Assembly: GCF_000213055.1 (NCBI RefSeq) | Contig: NZ_CM001165.1 | Span: 1,054,001 to 1,118,000 of the forward strand | DNA: 64,000 nucleotides | From: Streptomyces sp. Tu6071 | GTDB taxonomy: Bacteria; Actinomycetota; Actinomycetes; Streptomycetales; Streptomycetaceae | Reading direction: 5' to 3' | The notes under the pieces: model-generated | Databases searched by the model: none | Told to the model about the DNA's origin: nothing | Seen by the model: only the letters and a program-made list of their open reading frames with translations | Position numbers and translations under genes: made by a program | Part shown: in pieces, positions 51,903-62,388 of the stretch | Position numbering within the stretch: position 1 is the first letter of the stretch | Layout of the letters: each line of letters begins with the position of its first letter

Positions 51903-52642
51903 TTACCGGATCGCACGACGCGGGGCCCGGTCCGCGCGGGCCCGGCGACGTGCGGCCGCCTCGATCTCGGCACCGGTGCGCCGCTCCGCGTCGACGTCCT
52001 CGCGCGCCGAGAGACGGGGCACTTCGTCGGGGAAGGCGCGGTGGGACAGGGCGCGCATCGCGGCCGCCTGGCGCTCGCCGGCGCGGCGGTCGGCCTCGAG
52101 GACGTCGTGGTCGATGCGCTGGGCGGGGGCGGCCTGCTGGTGGGCGCGGAGCGCGGTGCGGTATCCGGGTGAGGTGGTCTCCCGCGTCCGTACGGGCGCG
52201 GGGCCGGTGCCGGGGGCGAGGATCCGTACAGCCCGGACCACGATGCGGCTCGCTGAGGCGTTCGCGGCCTCAATGACCTGGGCCTGCCGTAGTCGCTCTC
52301 GGTGGCCCAGACCGCCGAGCTTGGCCGCAGGGTCAGGCACCCGCTGGCCGCGTCGTAGCCGACGGCGGCGACGGATCCGGCGAGGTCGGGGACGATCGCG
52401 GCCCAGCGGTCGCGGAGCGTGGCTCCTGCGGCAGGGAGTTCCCAGGCGCGCTCGGCGAGCAGGGCCTGGAGGGCGGCGCCGAGCCCGAGCGGTTCACGCC
52501 CGCCTCGCCGGGCTCCGGTGCGGGTGGAGCGCGGCGTCGTGCTCACGGGGCAGCCGCCGTTCTTCCGCACGGCCTCCATCGCCGCCCGCAACGCGACCCC
52601 GGCCAGGTCCGCGCCGCAGGGGGAGTTCTCGGTGCTGCTCAT
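51903..52642 (-). pseudogene. DUF721 (DciA-like) gene, copy C, one frameshift
   Basis: The first frame runs from ATG 52642 (MSSTENSPCGADLAGVALRA) through ALQALLAERAWELPAAGATL and GYDAASGCLTLRPSSAVWAT. A shift near 52290 is needed to continue RLRQAQVIEAANASASRIVV to the TAA at 51903. It is the most complete of the three copies. ATG overlaps the stop of the upstream chimeric ORF as ATGA, so the genes were once coupled. Confidence 0.72.
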
Positions 52643-53109
52643 GCGGTCCCCCAGGGGCTCGTGGTGAGGGTGAGGTGGTCGCGGCCGGTCACGCGGTGGA
52701 CGGTGGCGACGAGCGCGCGGGTGAACAGCCGCTGCGCGGAGTGCTCGCCGTAGCGGGCGATGTGGTCGAGGACGACCTGGTGGTTGTAGATGGCGCGGGC
52801 GCGCCAGTTGAGGATCTGCTCACGGGTCAGGTCCTCCGGGACGAGCTCGTCGACGACCTCCTGGACCTGCTGCCCGGCAGGCGCCGCAGCGAGGGCATCC
52901 ATCCAGGCCGTCACCCCGCTGCAGCCGATGTGTTCCGTGGGGACATCCCGCCAGCTCACGCCCTTGCACAGCACGTAAACGATGCCCCGCAGCGCAGCCC
53001 GGTCATCCGCACGCAGCCGGCCGGGATACCGATGCCGCCTGGGCGGCCGAGGAGGCAACAGCGGCACCACGCGTTCCCACAGGTCATCAGGCACAAGATC
53101 AGCGGACAC
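52639..53109 (-). pseudogene. Chimeric ORF: IS5 transposase N terminus fused to an unknown C terminus
   Basis: The first 68 or so codons (DLVPDDLWERVVPLLPPRPP, GIVYVLCKGVSWRDVPTEHI) are an IS5-family transposase N terminus. From about 52900 the frame changes without a stop into unrelated sequence ending NWRARAIYNHQVVLDHIARY, RLFTRALVATVHRVTGRDHL and TLTTSPWGTA. The second part is the 3' end of the gene normally coupled to DUF721. It is an in-frame fusion made by a truncated insertion. Confidence 0.6.
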
Positions 53110-53160
53110 CCAACGAATCCTGCCGACACAACACCCAACTGCCAGGCCCTACAGCGAACT

Positions 53161-53645
53161 TCATTCTGAAACGATCAGTAAGTGCCAGCGGTCGGCGACC
53201 TGCACGGCTTGAGGTGCCCCAGTCCTGGCGCCTTCCGCGAAGAACGGGGCACGATCGCGGCAGATGACCTCGATCCCGGGCCGGGCGGCGAGCCCCCCAG
53301 CCACGCTGGAGGCTTCCCGGTCGGGCAGCAGACCCACCGGTCGCAGGGTCTCGATATCGATCAGCACGGTGCCGTAGGCGTGGCCCTTGCGAGTGGCGTA
53401 CTCATCGACGCCGACCACTCGCGGAGACGGGACGTGGGGTTCGGGCAGGGACTTGACCAGGCGCAGGACGGTGCTGCGGCTGACGGACACGCCCAGAAGC
53501 GCGGACAGGCGAGCTCCGGCCCGGCCCGCCAGAGCGAGACCCACCGAAGCCAGGGTGGAGCGCAGCCGTTCGGTGCGCTGGCAGTGCTTCCGCGTCAGAC
53601 CAGGAACCCGCTCGACGAAGGTCCGGCGCGGACACGCCGCGTCCT
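53161..53645 (-). pseudogene. ISL3-family transposase fragment
   Basis: The minus strand gives [60 protein letters not shown] and [14 protein letters not shown]. This is the centre of an ISL3-type transposase with its first Asp region. The N-terminal zinc ribbon and the C-terminal half are missing. Confidence 0.75.
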
Positions 53646-53736
53646 GACTTGATACCAGGTTCCTGCGCCCCGGCCCGGGGAGCCGGGGCTGGGGCGCATG
53701 CCGTCGATGCCCGGCTGGTGCAGGGAAGGTGGCGCG

Positions 53737-53742
53737 TATACT
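53737..53742 (+). promoter_or_regulatory. Possible -10 element of the large RNase H-like gene
   Basis: TATACT lies about 50 bp before GTG 53795, in the short gap after the ISL3 fragment. No matching -35 is evident. Confidence 0.3.
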
Positions 53743-53794
53743 CGACTGCTCGTCAACTGGACACGGATGGAGTTCAGTTGGAAGTGGGCCGATC

Positions 53795-56700
53795 GTGGGG
53801 GCGATACCGTTGCCAGGGAGTGAGGGGAAGCCGCGGCGGGACGTACCCACACCGGTCGACCTGGCGTTGAGCGTAGCGCGCCGAGGGTGGTCGGACGTCA
53901 GCGTCCAGGAGCGACGCACGTTCGCAATCGAACTGCCCCCGAGTGCCACCCCCGGCCATTACGCCGTCACCGGCGTGGCCGATGACCCTCTCAGTGCGCG
54001 AGGGGCATTCGCCACGGTCGCACCCAACGGCGCTGTGGTGACGGGGTGGTTTCGTGACCCGTCAGGCGCAGCGAACCCCACGGACGGAGAACTGTTCGCC
54101 GTCGAGGCGGCGCTCGATCAGTACACACGGGCCGGATCCCTGCAGCCGCTGCAGCTGCTGGGCCATTCACGGCGCGTCCGAGAGTTGTTGCTCAGGGACG
54201 GGCAACACCCGGGTAGCGAGCCCCCACCGACGAGCCGGGAGTTCGCCCGCTCCCTTGAGCTACGGGTCCGGCTGCGCCGGGGTGAGTTGCACGTCCTGGA
54301 ACGCGGCCAGCCGGAGCGCTACGACAACTCCGCGTCCGGCCTGCTCGCCTGGTCCTCCCTGCTGGCCCGGCTCACCCAACTGCTGGCCATGGCTGGCCAA
54401 CCCCTGCATGAAGCGGCCGAGTTGTATTCATGGATCGCTGAAGACCCCGTACCGCCCAGCTGGGCGACAGTCCGGAACCGGACGCGTCGGTGGCTCGCCC
54501 GGCAGGGGCGCCCGGTGCATGCTCAGATCGCACCGAAAGGGCCGAACGAGACAACTCTGGGCAGCACGTTCGCAGGGCTCGCCGCCTCCGGCACAGCGGC
54601 AGACAGTCCGACCGCGAGCTTCGTCTCCTTTGCGGAGGCCGTGCTTGCCGAGGCGCTGCACGCCTACGCCTACCAGCACCCGCATCGCATGACCAATGTG
54701 CTGCTGGTTCCACAGGTGCCCGAATCGCTGGCCGCCGATCTGGGGCACGAACGGCTGCGCGCGCTCTGGGCGGACACCCTCGCCGAGTGGGTCTGCCACG
54801 CAGGGGTCCGCGGCAATCTCATCGGCCGCGATGACGACGGCTCCGTCACCGCCTCGGATGCCATGCCCTGGGTGGATGTCGCCGACGCCGCACAGTGGCG
54901 CTTCGATCAAGTGCGCGAGGGCCTGGACACGCTGATTCGCAATAGCCTCGACACCCACGAGCTACCCGGCCGCCTCACTGTCCACAGACAGGCCCTGCTC
55001 TGGCTGGCGCAGCTCCACTCTGCGGAGGCCGGCCGGCTGTGGAAGCTCAACACCACTGCTCCAGAGGAAAACTCAGATATGTTGTCCGATCGGCGCCAGT
55101 CGCCTGGCGAACTCGCCGAGACACTGCTCAGCGCCGGACGGGATCTGCCGGGGCCTGCGGACAGCGATCGCTCGGCCGAGCTCCTCGGCCTCGGCGAGCG
55201 ATCCTTCGCGGCCGCCGTGCTCGACGACGTCTGGGGGCGCCGGACCGAGGACGCCCTGCGCGCTCCAGCGGTCCTGGACCGCTGGATGTCCGAGTTGGAA
55301 CGGCTGCACCTGCTGCACGCCCCGTCCCTGGGGCCCGGCACGCCGCGCCACCCCGTCGAGTATCTCGCTCCACGTCTCGTCCGGCCGCAGTTATACGGTC
55401 AGTTGACGCGGCTGCGCCGCCAGTGGAACCGCCAGCTCATCGCCAAAGTGCGCTGGCGTCATCTGGAAGCCCGCTGGATAATCTCGGAAATGCGGCACCG
55501 CAGCCGGGCATTGACGACCAATGTCGTTGCCGCAGAAGCAGCCGTGCTGGGTGACCTGCGCCGCAAGTACCGCACCGAACTGCACAGCATCAAAGCGTCC
55601 CTCACCCCGCATGCGGGTCCCAGCGGGCTGTTGCCCAGCGGCACGCCCGAAGCCGGCCACATGCTCACCGAGGCCAGGCACGCCGCCTTGGCCGCAGTGC
55701 TCGGAGTAGCGCGGCCAGTCCCCAGAACGGTGGCCGCCCCGGAGGTCGACGACATCAGGTGCGCCGATCTGACTTTGGGGCGCGAACTATCCGTACTCCG
55801 GACTCCAGGTACACCGGTGCTCGCGGTCGTGGACGCCGTCGCGGGGGAACGCTATGGCACGTTCGTGCTCATGCCCTCCAAATCCACTGCGATCGCCGGG
55901 TACTACAGGCTCAGGCTCGGTGCCGCCAACGGCCCGGACATCGCCTGGCTGGTGGCGCTGCGGGAGGCTGTGCGCATCTTCCCCGAGAACGCAGACCTCG
56001 AACTGGCCGTGCTCGACGGCGCCACGCGGCGCCAGATCGAGACCCTGATCGCCCGAGTGCGCATCGCAGCGCCCGACGGAATGCTGCCGCCCTCCGCATG
56101 GCCGGTCGGCGCTCAGCCCGCGAACGACCTCCTGGACGCGCTCACCGGACGGGCCGTGCTCTTGGACACCGCGCCCACGGCGCGCCGCTCGACTAAAGCG
56201 AGGCGGCTGGCCCAGTTCTTGATCGAGGTGCTCACGTCGCCCGAGGAGCTTCACTCGCCAGAATTGCTCAGCGACCCGCTGGACGTCCTCTCCGAACTGG
56301 CCGACGACCGGTCGATCGGCACGATCGGCGCTCTTGTACACCGCTGGGAGAGCGACCTGCGCCGCGCCCGCACCTCGGTGACTCGTCGCGCTCTCGCGGA
56401 GCGGGCCGACGCGGCGGCCCAGCCGCGTTCTCAGCCCGGGAGTGTCCGTCCGCATGAGGAAGAGCGCTACCGCACGACTGTCGCCGAGCGTGCGCGGTCC
56501 TGGTTGGCGGCCTTCCACTCGGACGAATTCTCCGACCTGCTCGCGGAGCGGCTTGCCGCGGCGGGAGTGTCGCCCGCCCTGGCGTACGCGGCTGACGGCG
56601 CCCCGGAGACATGGCTCCCCTGGCTCGTCGAGGAGGGCCACGCATCTGCTGAAACGCCGGAGATCGCCGCGTTGCGCGCGTCGGACGTCGAGACGCTGAC

Positions 56701-57202
56701 ACGGGCCGTGGAGGACTTCGCCGCAGGCTTCGCCGGGGCCGGACGTCCACCCGGCAGCAGCCACCCGCTGCTCCACCCCTCAATGCTCAACCGCACCGAC
56801 CGCACGCTGCGCCGGCTCTACGCGGAGGCGGCCAGGGAAGCCGGGACCACACAGCAGATCGGCGCACCCCGCGCGAGCTCCCCCGGTCGGCGAACGGATC
56901 TCGACGCGCTTCGTCTGCCCAGGCTGGCCGAGCGTCTCGAAGGTCTGCACCTCGCCTTCACCCGTTGCAGGATGATCCGTGTCCAGCTCACCCGCCAGAT
57001 CCATCGCGCAGCGGACGAGCAGGTGACTGCGGAGCACCTGGCACAGGTCCGCGAGGAACTGGCGGCGCAGTACCCGGAACGTCTGGAACAGTTCACGGCG
57101 ATCCTTCAGGCCACGGCTGACGAAGCAGGGACGGTGAGCACGAAGGACGGGATCGCGAGGCGGGAGGTGTTCAGGGGGCTCCGAGGCGTCAGAACGCTGT
57201 GA
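53795..57202 (+). CDS. Large protein with two RNase H-like folds, convergent with a NACHT NTPase
   Basis: Protein of 1135 aa; I know no named family. Residues about 57-133 read like an RNase H fold: [27 protein letters not shown], then [14 protein letters not shown] and [14 protein letters not shown]. Residues about 674-750 repeat the layout: [40 protein letters not shown] and [17 protein letters not shown]. Acidic residues are Asp63/64 and Glu99 in the first copy (third position Gly/His), and Asp680, Asp715, Asp741 in the second, with matching spacing. The middle is helical with a basic, coiled-coil-like part ([20 protein letters not shown]). No signal peptide or membrane segment is seen. 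GTG 53795 is my choice of start. Its 3' end overlaps the NACHT gene by 14 bp. Nuclease activity is inference. Confidence 0.75.
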   Translation: MGAIPLPGSEGKPRRDVPTPVDLALSVARRGWSDVSVQERRTFAIELPPSATPGHYAVTGVADDPLSARGAFATVAPNGAVVTGWFRDPSGAANPTDGELFAVEAALDQYTRAGSLQPLQLLGHSRRVRELLLRDGQHPGSEPPPTSREFARSLELRVRLRRGELHVLERGQPERYDNSASGLLAWSSLLARLTQLLAMAGQPLHEAAELYSWIAEDPVPPSWATVRNRTRRWLARQGRPVHAQIAPKGPNETTLGSTFAGLAASGTAADSPTASFVSFAEAVLAEALHAYAYQHPHRMTNVLLVPQVPESLAADLGHERLRALWADTLAEWVCHAGVRGNLIGRDDDGSVTASDAMPWVDVADAAQWRFDQVREGLDTLIRNSLDTHELPGRLTVHRQALLWLAQLHSAEAGRLWKLNTTAPEENSDMLSDRRQSPGELAETLLSAGRDLPGPADSDRSAELLGLGERSFAAAVLDDVWGRRTEDALRAPAVLDRWMSELERLHLLHAPSLGPGTPRHPVEYLAPRLVRPQLYGQLTRLRRQWNRQLIAKVRWRHLEARWIISEMRHRSRALTTNVVAAEAAVLGDLRRKYRTELHSIKASLTPHAGPSGLLPSGTPEAGHMLTEARHAALAAVLGVARPVPRTVAAPEVDDIRCADLTLGRELSVLRTPGTPVLAVVDAVAGERYGTFVLMPSKSTAIAGYYRLRLGAANGPDIAWLVALREAVRIFPENADLELAVLDGATRRQIETLIARVRIAAPDGMLPPSAWPVGAQPANDLLDALTGRAVLLDTAPTARRSTKARRLAQFLIEVLTSPEELHSPELLSDPLDVLSELADDRSIGTIGALVHRWESDLRRARTSVTRRALAERADAAAQPRSQPGSVRPHEEERYRTTVAERARSWLAAFHSDEFSDLLAERLAAAGVSPALAYAADGAPETWLPWLVEEGHASAETPEIAALRASDVETLTRAVEDFAAGFAGAGRPPGSSHPLLHPSMLNRTDRTLRRLYAEAAREAGTTQQIGAPRASSPGRRTDLDALRLPRLAERLEGLHLAFTRCRMIRVQLTRQIHRAADEQVTAEHLAQVREELAAQYPERLEQFTAILQATADEAGTVSTKDGIARREVFRGLRGVRTL

Positions 57203-59999
57203 CGACCAACTCGACACGATCCGCGAGTGCGTCTTGACCCTCAATTGTCGCATCGAGCGGCACGCCCACTCGAACCAGATCGGCGAACCTGGCGAGGGGC
57301 CGCAGGTCGACGCGTCGGCAATTGCGGAAATCCGTGCTCCTGACTCGCGGCAGGAGGAACCCCGTCTCCATCGGCAGAGTGACCTCTCCGAGGAAAGCGA
57401 CAGCTGTCACCGTGCCCAAGGGAATGTTCCGGGCAATCAGGGACATCAGAGCGGTATGGTCGGCGGAGAGTTCTTCGACCGCTGGCATGTCGGCCGGCCA
57501 GACCAGGTCCTCACACCGGTCAGCTACCACGGACAAGCGTTCCAGCGAGATGCAACGGGACAGACCGGACAGGTCCATGTGAGATTCCGTGACGGCGACA
57601 TAGAGACTGCGCACCTCGAGTCCGCTGCCGGTCACTGTCGCGAGTTCGACCGCGGACTGGACGGCGACCGCCCGCTCGGGCGAGCGCGCGACCACCGGTG
57701 AGATGACCTCCCGGAAGTACTCCGCGGTGTCGAAACGAAACCAGGAGCTGAGGAGCCACGAATCGACCGGTGACTCCTCGAAGGACGCCAGCTTGCCGAG
57801 ATAGGGAATGGCCTCGTCACCCCCAGCTCTCGACAGCGCTGACGCGAGGTACTCGCGTTCATCCGCGGTGCAAGTCCGTGGATCAGGCAGCAAGCGCAGC
57901 ACCATCGGCCCGCACTGTGCCAGCGCCAGTGCCTCCTCTTCGGTTTGCGGCGGTATCAGCTGCCTGCGCAGCGCCTCGATCCGCCGGTGGAACTCCGGCT
58001 CCAGCTCGATGTACCCGTCGATCGACGACAGCACGAGGAGCGTGATGCGCAGACTCGCCGCCTTGGACCAGAGCTGGTGGTTCTCCTCCTCTAGCAAATA
58101 CGTGAGTAGCTCTTCGCGACGTGACTGGTCCCCCGTCACGAGGGCCATTCGCAGTACGTCCTCCCACACGTCGTTGTGTGCTTGTTCCTTGAGCCTCTTC
58201 ATGCGTTTGTTGCGGCCGAGAGCGAGCGCTGCCAGATAGTCCTGGAAGGTGCGGTGAATGAACTCAACACGGTTGTGCTCCGGCGCGCGCAGTACTCCCG
58301 AACGGTTCAGGAGATGCCGCAGCACTTGCTGGGGCGTGCCCTGCTCGGCGACCGCCGGATAGCGGGGAAGAATGTCCCTGAAGAAGTCCACCGCGTGCTC
58401 GGCCGAGATCTCCGGTAGTTCCTCCTCGACCATGTGCCACGCAATGTGCTGAAGCATGGCGAACGCCGCTTCCTCCGGGAGGTCGATATCCTCCGCGCGC
58501 GACACCTTGCGCCAGCGGTCCCGCTCCACGAGCAGCATCTTGAGCGCGTCGTCGTACAGCTGCCGACGCCCGGACGGCAGCGTGCCCTGCCGGCGTTCGT
58601 AGAGCGCGCACAGCAGCCCGCACAGCAGTGGGTCCTTGGCGAGCTGACTCAGCTGCGGCGTGCTGTGAATCGCCGCGATCAGCTCCTCGCCCTGCCGGGC
58701 GTCCACCCCCGCGGCCTCGTGCCAGCGCCGCACGAACAGGGCGACGTTCTCCCGCCGCATCCGTGTCAGCGAGAACTCGGCGAAGTCATGCGCTTCGAGC
58801 CAGTCCACCGGCACTGCGGACGGGCGAGTGGTGACCAGCCAACGGTTGCCCGGATAGGTGGTGAGCATTTGATCAAGCCACTCGCGCGCCGCGGCCCTCT
58901 CGGCCTGGGGTACTTCGTCGACGCCATCGACGACCACAATGGCTCGGCCGCCCCTGAGTAAGCGGTCCGCCCAGCCTGCCGGTGCCGGCATGCGGCAGCC
59001 GACGGCCTCCACGAGTTGCTCCGGTCCGATCAGCTGGATGGTGCTCCACTTCTTGGGTAATTTGCGCAGCTGCAACAGGAAGGGCACTTTCGCCTTAAAC
59101 TCTTCCTTTTCCAGGGTGAGTTCCTGCTGGCGCGCCACGGTCACCACGAGCCAGTGGGCGAGGGTTGTCTTCCCCGAGCCGGCCGCGCCACGTAGAAGCA
59201 CCCGTTCATTCCCGAGGAGGACGGTCGCTGTGTCTTGTAGCCGCCCGATGGGTGCGCCACCAGGGCCTGTGGCATATCCGGCGTCAGCTTCCAGGGTCAG
59301 ATAGGCGGTGTCGAGCTGCCAGATCTTCTGCTCGAATTCGGCAGGAAGCCCCATGATCTGGATTCGGTTGAACCATTTGGCGGCCCAGTTCGCGTAACGC
59401 TCCTCGAAGTCGATGTCGTCACCGGCCTCCGTCCTCCTGGTGGCTCTGAGTTCCTCGGTGAGAGCGTGAACGCCGTTTTGGAGATGCGAGACGCGGCTCA
59501 CTGTCTCGATGTGCGCGCGCGCCTCGAACCCCGGCAACGTAGTGAAATGCGCGAGCAGATCGCGGCAGACCAGGACAGCCAGACTCTCGAACCACGGCTC
59601 AAGTCGGTCAGGCAGCTCGACGTGTCCCCCCGCGTCCCACAGTCGCCGCGCGAAGCGTGTCTCGTTCATGTCGTATGCGAACGCTTCGTCGATGGTGAGA
59701 TCACCCAGAGCGTGCAGTCGCACGGCGAGAGCCGCGGCGAGGGCATCCTGTCCCTCGACCAGAGCAGGTGATCCTCCCCTTCCCTGCGCGGCCACGGCCT
59801 TCGCGACGATCTCCTTGCACACCTTCTCCACCTGCGCCGAAGACAGCCGGCCTTCCTGCCCCAGGAAGGTGGACAGGCTGCGCAGCCGTACCGGCTTGTT
59901 CCCGTACGCGGCCGGAGGGACAGAGGTACTGACCAGCTTCCGCACGATCGGCACCAACACACCTTTTGCCAACCTCAGTTCGGTAATCCCCGCATCCAC
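57189..59999 (-). CDS. NACHT-domain NTPase with helical N terminus and LRR-like C terminus
   Basis: Protein of 936 aa. Residues 1-240 are an alpha-helical sensor/effector-type N-terminal domain. The NACHT domain follows: P-loop LLRGAAGSGKTTLAHWL (271-279 core), Walker B IVVVDGVDEVP (354-364) and the sensor WLVTTRPSA (387-395), then the winged-helix region VEFIHRTFQDYLAALAL. The last 160 residues hold Leu-rich repeats (LSGLSRCISLERLSVVADRC). Bacterial NACHT proteins of this plan are known to give phage defence. GTG 59999 has GGAGGGG upstream; the ATG at 60143 has none. The gene converges on the large RNase H-like gene with a 14-bp overlap. Confidence 0.85.
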   Translation of the reverse strand: MDAGITELRLAKGVLVPIVRKLVSTSVPPAAYGNKPVRLRSLSTFLGQEGRLSSAQVEKVCKEIVAKAVAAQGRGGSPALVEGQDALAAALAVRLHALGDLTIDEAFAYDMNETRFARRLWDAGGHVELPDRLEPWFESLAVLVCRDLLAHFTTLPGFEARAHIETVSRVSHLQNGVHALTEELRATRRTEAGDDIDFEERYANWAAKWFNRIQIMGLPAEFEQKIWQLDTAYLTLEADAGYATGPGGAPIGRLQDTATVLLGNERVLLRGAAGSGKTTLAHWLVVTVARQQELTLEKEEFKAKVPFLLQLRKLPKKWSTIQLIGPEQLVEAVGCRMPAPAGWADRLLRGGRAIVVVDGVDEVPQAERAAAREWLDQMLTTYPGNRWLVTTRPSAVPVDWLEAHDFAEFSLTRMRRENVALFVRRWHEAAGVDARQGEELIAAIHSTPQLSQLAKDPLLCGLLCALYERRQGTLPSGRRQLYDDALKMLLVERDRWRKVSRAEDIDLPEEAAFAMLQHIAWHMVEEELPEISAEHAVDFFRDILPRYPAVAEQGTPQQVLRHLLNRSGVLRAPEHNRVEFIHRTFQDYLAALALGRNKRMKRLKEQAHNDVWEDVLRMALVTGDQSRREELLTYLLEEENHQLWSKAASLRITLLVLSSIDGYIELEPEFHRRIEALRRQLIPPQTEEEALALAQCGPMVLRLLPDPRTCTADEREYLASALSRAGGDEAIPYLGKLASFEESPVDSWLLSSWFRFDTAEYFREVISPVVARSPERAVAVQSAVELATVTGSGLEVRSLYVAVTESHMDLSGLSRCISLERLSVVADRCEDLVWPADMPAVEELSADHTALMSLIARNIPLGTVTAVAFLGEVTLPMETGFLLPRVRSTDFRNCRRVDLRPLARFADLVRVGVPLDATIEGQDALADRVELVVTAF

Positions 60000-60220
60000 C
60001 CGTGGGCTCCCCTCCGATGCGCGCTCCTCGTGGCAACCAGGGTAGTCGTGAGGTGAGAAGGATGTGAAGCGCCCCTTTTTCGCCGGACCGAGAGCGTTTG
60101 CGCGACGGCCACCCCGCTGAGTGATGGTGGCCTCGGCGTACAAGGCGTCCGTGCCCGCGAGTCAGCAACTCGGCCTCTCAACTCCGAAGCACAAGTGTTT
60201 CGTTTCCTCGCGCCGCTCGC

Positions 60221-60703
60221 GCCCTCGGCATCGGCATCGGCATCGGCATCGGCATCACCGTTGACCTCGCCGACTATCTCCACATCTCCACCCGCACCAC
60301 CGCCGCTCTCCTCCCGCACACCCCACTCCTGCCCGCCACCGTCCAAGGATGGACCGAACCGGCCTCGGCCCACCCCGGCGCCTTCACCCCACCGCCCCGG
60401 CAGACGCCCCACCCGTCTTCCTCGGCCCCTTCGACACAACCTCATCTTCAACCGCCCCCGCATCCACCGCCTCTTCGGCTTCACCCTCACCCTGGAGACC
60501 TACAAACCCGCCGCAAAACGCGAGCACGGCTACAATGTCTGCCCCCTCCTCCACCACGACCAGCTCATCGCCCGAGCAGACCTCACCCCCGCACCACACA
60601 CACCGTCACGATCGCCCAGGCAAGAACCAAAACCGACGCGCCCGGGAACGTCAGCGCTCTCATCCACGAAGCTCTGCAACACCTCACCCACGCCGCACAG
60701 TGA
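60221..60703 (+). pseudogene. AlkZ/YcaQ-like DNA glycosylase fragment, multiply frameshifted
   Basis: Pieces in three plus-strand frames add up to the C-terminal half of a winged-helix DNA-glycosylase family protein. In order they are ITVDLADYLHISTRTTAALL, VQGWTEPA, FLGPFD, NLIFNRPRIHRLFGFTLTLE, TYKPAAKREHGYNVCPLLHH and DQLIARADL, with ALIHEALQHLTHAAQ at the end. This order matches the family (...DLADY...GW.EPA...SPFD.L...R....LFGF...E.Y.P..KR..GYY.LP.L..D.L..R.D). At least three shifts make it dead. Confidence 0.6.
60227..60256 (+). repeat. Hexanucleotide microsatellite (GGCATC)5
   Basis: Five perfect tandem copies of GGCATC. In the frame of the surrounding pseudogene they encode repeated Gly-Ile where related proteins have a single GI(A/T)V-like segment, so the repeat looks like a slippage expansion. 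Confidence 0.85.
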
Positions 60704-60864
60704 AGCTCCGCCATCTTGAAGTGGCTGCGCAGCAGGGTGGCATGGCGGTGCATCGGGCTGCCCGTGCTGGTCGTGGGCGGCAGTCCGCCGTGTAGATCGT
60801 CTGGCAGGGCAATCTTTGCGGATTCCCGCTCCTCGTCGCCGGTACCGCTCCTACGATCCGGCGC

Positions 60865-61259
60865 ATGACGGACCCCGAGGTGCTGGAGCGGATCGCCGCA
60901 CGACGAGCGGAGCGCTCGCCGTGGCCGAGCGAGTACTGCAGCGGATGAGCGAGCAGATCGCCGAGGAGCAGGCGGTGGTTGGGTCGCAGGCCACCCACGT
61001 GACGGACCGGGCGGTACGCCTGGTGCCGGACCGCGCGCCGGGGCTGGAGGAGTCCGCACTGCCGCCGGAATACCAGCGCATCCTGGCCGCCGTGCGGCAG
61101 GCCTAGGGCCCGGTGGCGACCCGGCAGGTCGGCGAGGCGCTGGGCCTGGACACCGGGGTGCGGGGCAAGCTGGAACCACCGTGCGGGAAGCGGACGAAGC
61201 TGGCCGACCGCGGCTGGCTGCACAAGCGCCCCGATGGCCGGTTCGTCCTGCGCCCGTGA
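60865..61259 (+). pseudogene. Small conserved Streptomyces protein with winged-helix-like end, broken
   Basis: MTDPEVLERIAARRAERS, then after a shift ALAVAERVLQRMSEQIAEEQ, LPPEYQRILAAVRQA, an in-frame TAG at 61104, and GPVATRQVGEALGLDTGVRG, KLADRGWLHKRPDGRFVLRP. The last part looks like a winged-helix unit. Proteins of this type often sit next to transposase genes. One frameshift and one nonsense codon inactivate it. Confidence 0.55.
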
Positions 61260-61374
61260 CCTTGAAGGCCGCACACTGCGGTACTGCAGGGGCGCGACTA
61301 TCCGTAACCGCAGTTATCACGGCAGCTGTTGGAATTGTGTGAAGAAAACCAAAGAGCGCGCCGGGGACACCGTC

Positions 61375-62149
61375 TTCCTTGTCTACCAGTGCCGCCTGCC
61401 GCTGTCCAAACACACCATCACCCACCTCGCGGACCTACTGCGACGGCATCTGAAGGCGATCGGATCCAGGTGGCGGGCGCTGCCGCCCTGCGGCACGCCC
61501 AGCGCCTGGCCGACATGGCCGGCGGCAACGACATCTCCGCCACCAGCGTACGGCGCTGGCGCGACGAGCTGACCGCCCTGCTCGCCGTCCAGGCCCCGCG
61601 TCTGGACCGCGCCCTGAAGAAGATCGCCAAGCGGGGCGGGGAGATCGTCCTCATCGACGGCACCCTCATCCCCACCCAGCGCGCCGCACCGGCAAGGCGA
61701 ACCGGCCGAACTACTCCGGCAAGCACCACCGCCACGGCCTGCGCGCCCTCGCCCTCACCGACGAAAACGGCCGCCTGATCTGGATCTCCGCTGCCCGGCC
61801 CGGCCGCACCCACGACATCACCGCCGCCCGCCGCGATCACATCCTCGACCATCTCCGCGCCGCCGGCCTCGGCACCCTGGCCGACCTCGGCTTCCTGGGC
61901 CTGGACGACGATCCGGACGACCCCGTGGTCGTCACCGGCTTCAAAGCCACCCGCGCCCGCAAGCTCAACCCTGCCGAGAAACAAGCCAACCGGGTGCTGG
62001 CCGCCGGACGCGTCCCCGTCGAACGCGGCTTCGCCCACCTGAAGAACCGGCGGATCCTCACCAAGCTCCGCACCTACCCCGCCCGCGCCACCCACCTGTT
62101 TCGCGCGCTGCTCGTCCTGACGAACATCGAGGTCACTACCGACAATTGA
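61375..62149 (+). pseudogene. Transposase (DDE_Tnp_4/IS5-like), two frameshifts
   Basis: Frame 1 gives VYQCRLPLSKHTITHLADLL and RRHLKAIGSRWR. Frame 2 gives QRLADMAGGNDISATSVRRW and GGEIVLIDGTLIPTQR (first Asp). Frame 3 gives HGLRALALTDENGRLIWISA, ADLGFLGLDDDPDDPVVVTG (second Asp) and VERGFAHLKNRRILTKLRTY (Glu). All catalytic parts are present but scattered over frames, so the copy is dead. Confidence 0.72.
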
Positions 62150-62195
62150 TCTCTACCGCAGGCAGCCCACGATCAGCACATGCCCCGGAACAGCG

Positions 62196-62384
62196 TCACC
62201 GGGCCGGGATCGGCCGAGTGAGGTTCACCGGGTTGCCGTCGGGGTCCTGGATGTGGGCGACGCGCCGTCCCCACGGCATGTCGTTGGGGCCGCTGCGAAC
62301 CGAGCCGCCCAGTGCCTCCACCCGGCCGAGCGTCTCGTCCACGTCGAGGTGGCGGCGGTGCGGGCTCGGGGCGGCAGCGGATGA
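62196..62384 (-). pseudogene. VOC-family C-terminal fragment
   Basis: The minus strand reads HLDVDETLGRVEALGGSVRS, GPNDMPWGRRVAHIQDPDGN and PVNLTRPIPAR before the stop at 62196, the second half of a VOC protein. It is interrupted at its 5' side by the IS5 copy at 62389; the sequence across the IS does not restore a full gene, so it was already truncated. Confidence 0.6.
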
Positions 62385-62388
62385 CTAG

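Noticed and set aside
60583..61425. Minus-strand ORF of 280 codons
   Set aside because: Antisense to several pseudogenes that make sense on the plus strand; no recognisable motif.
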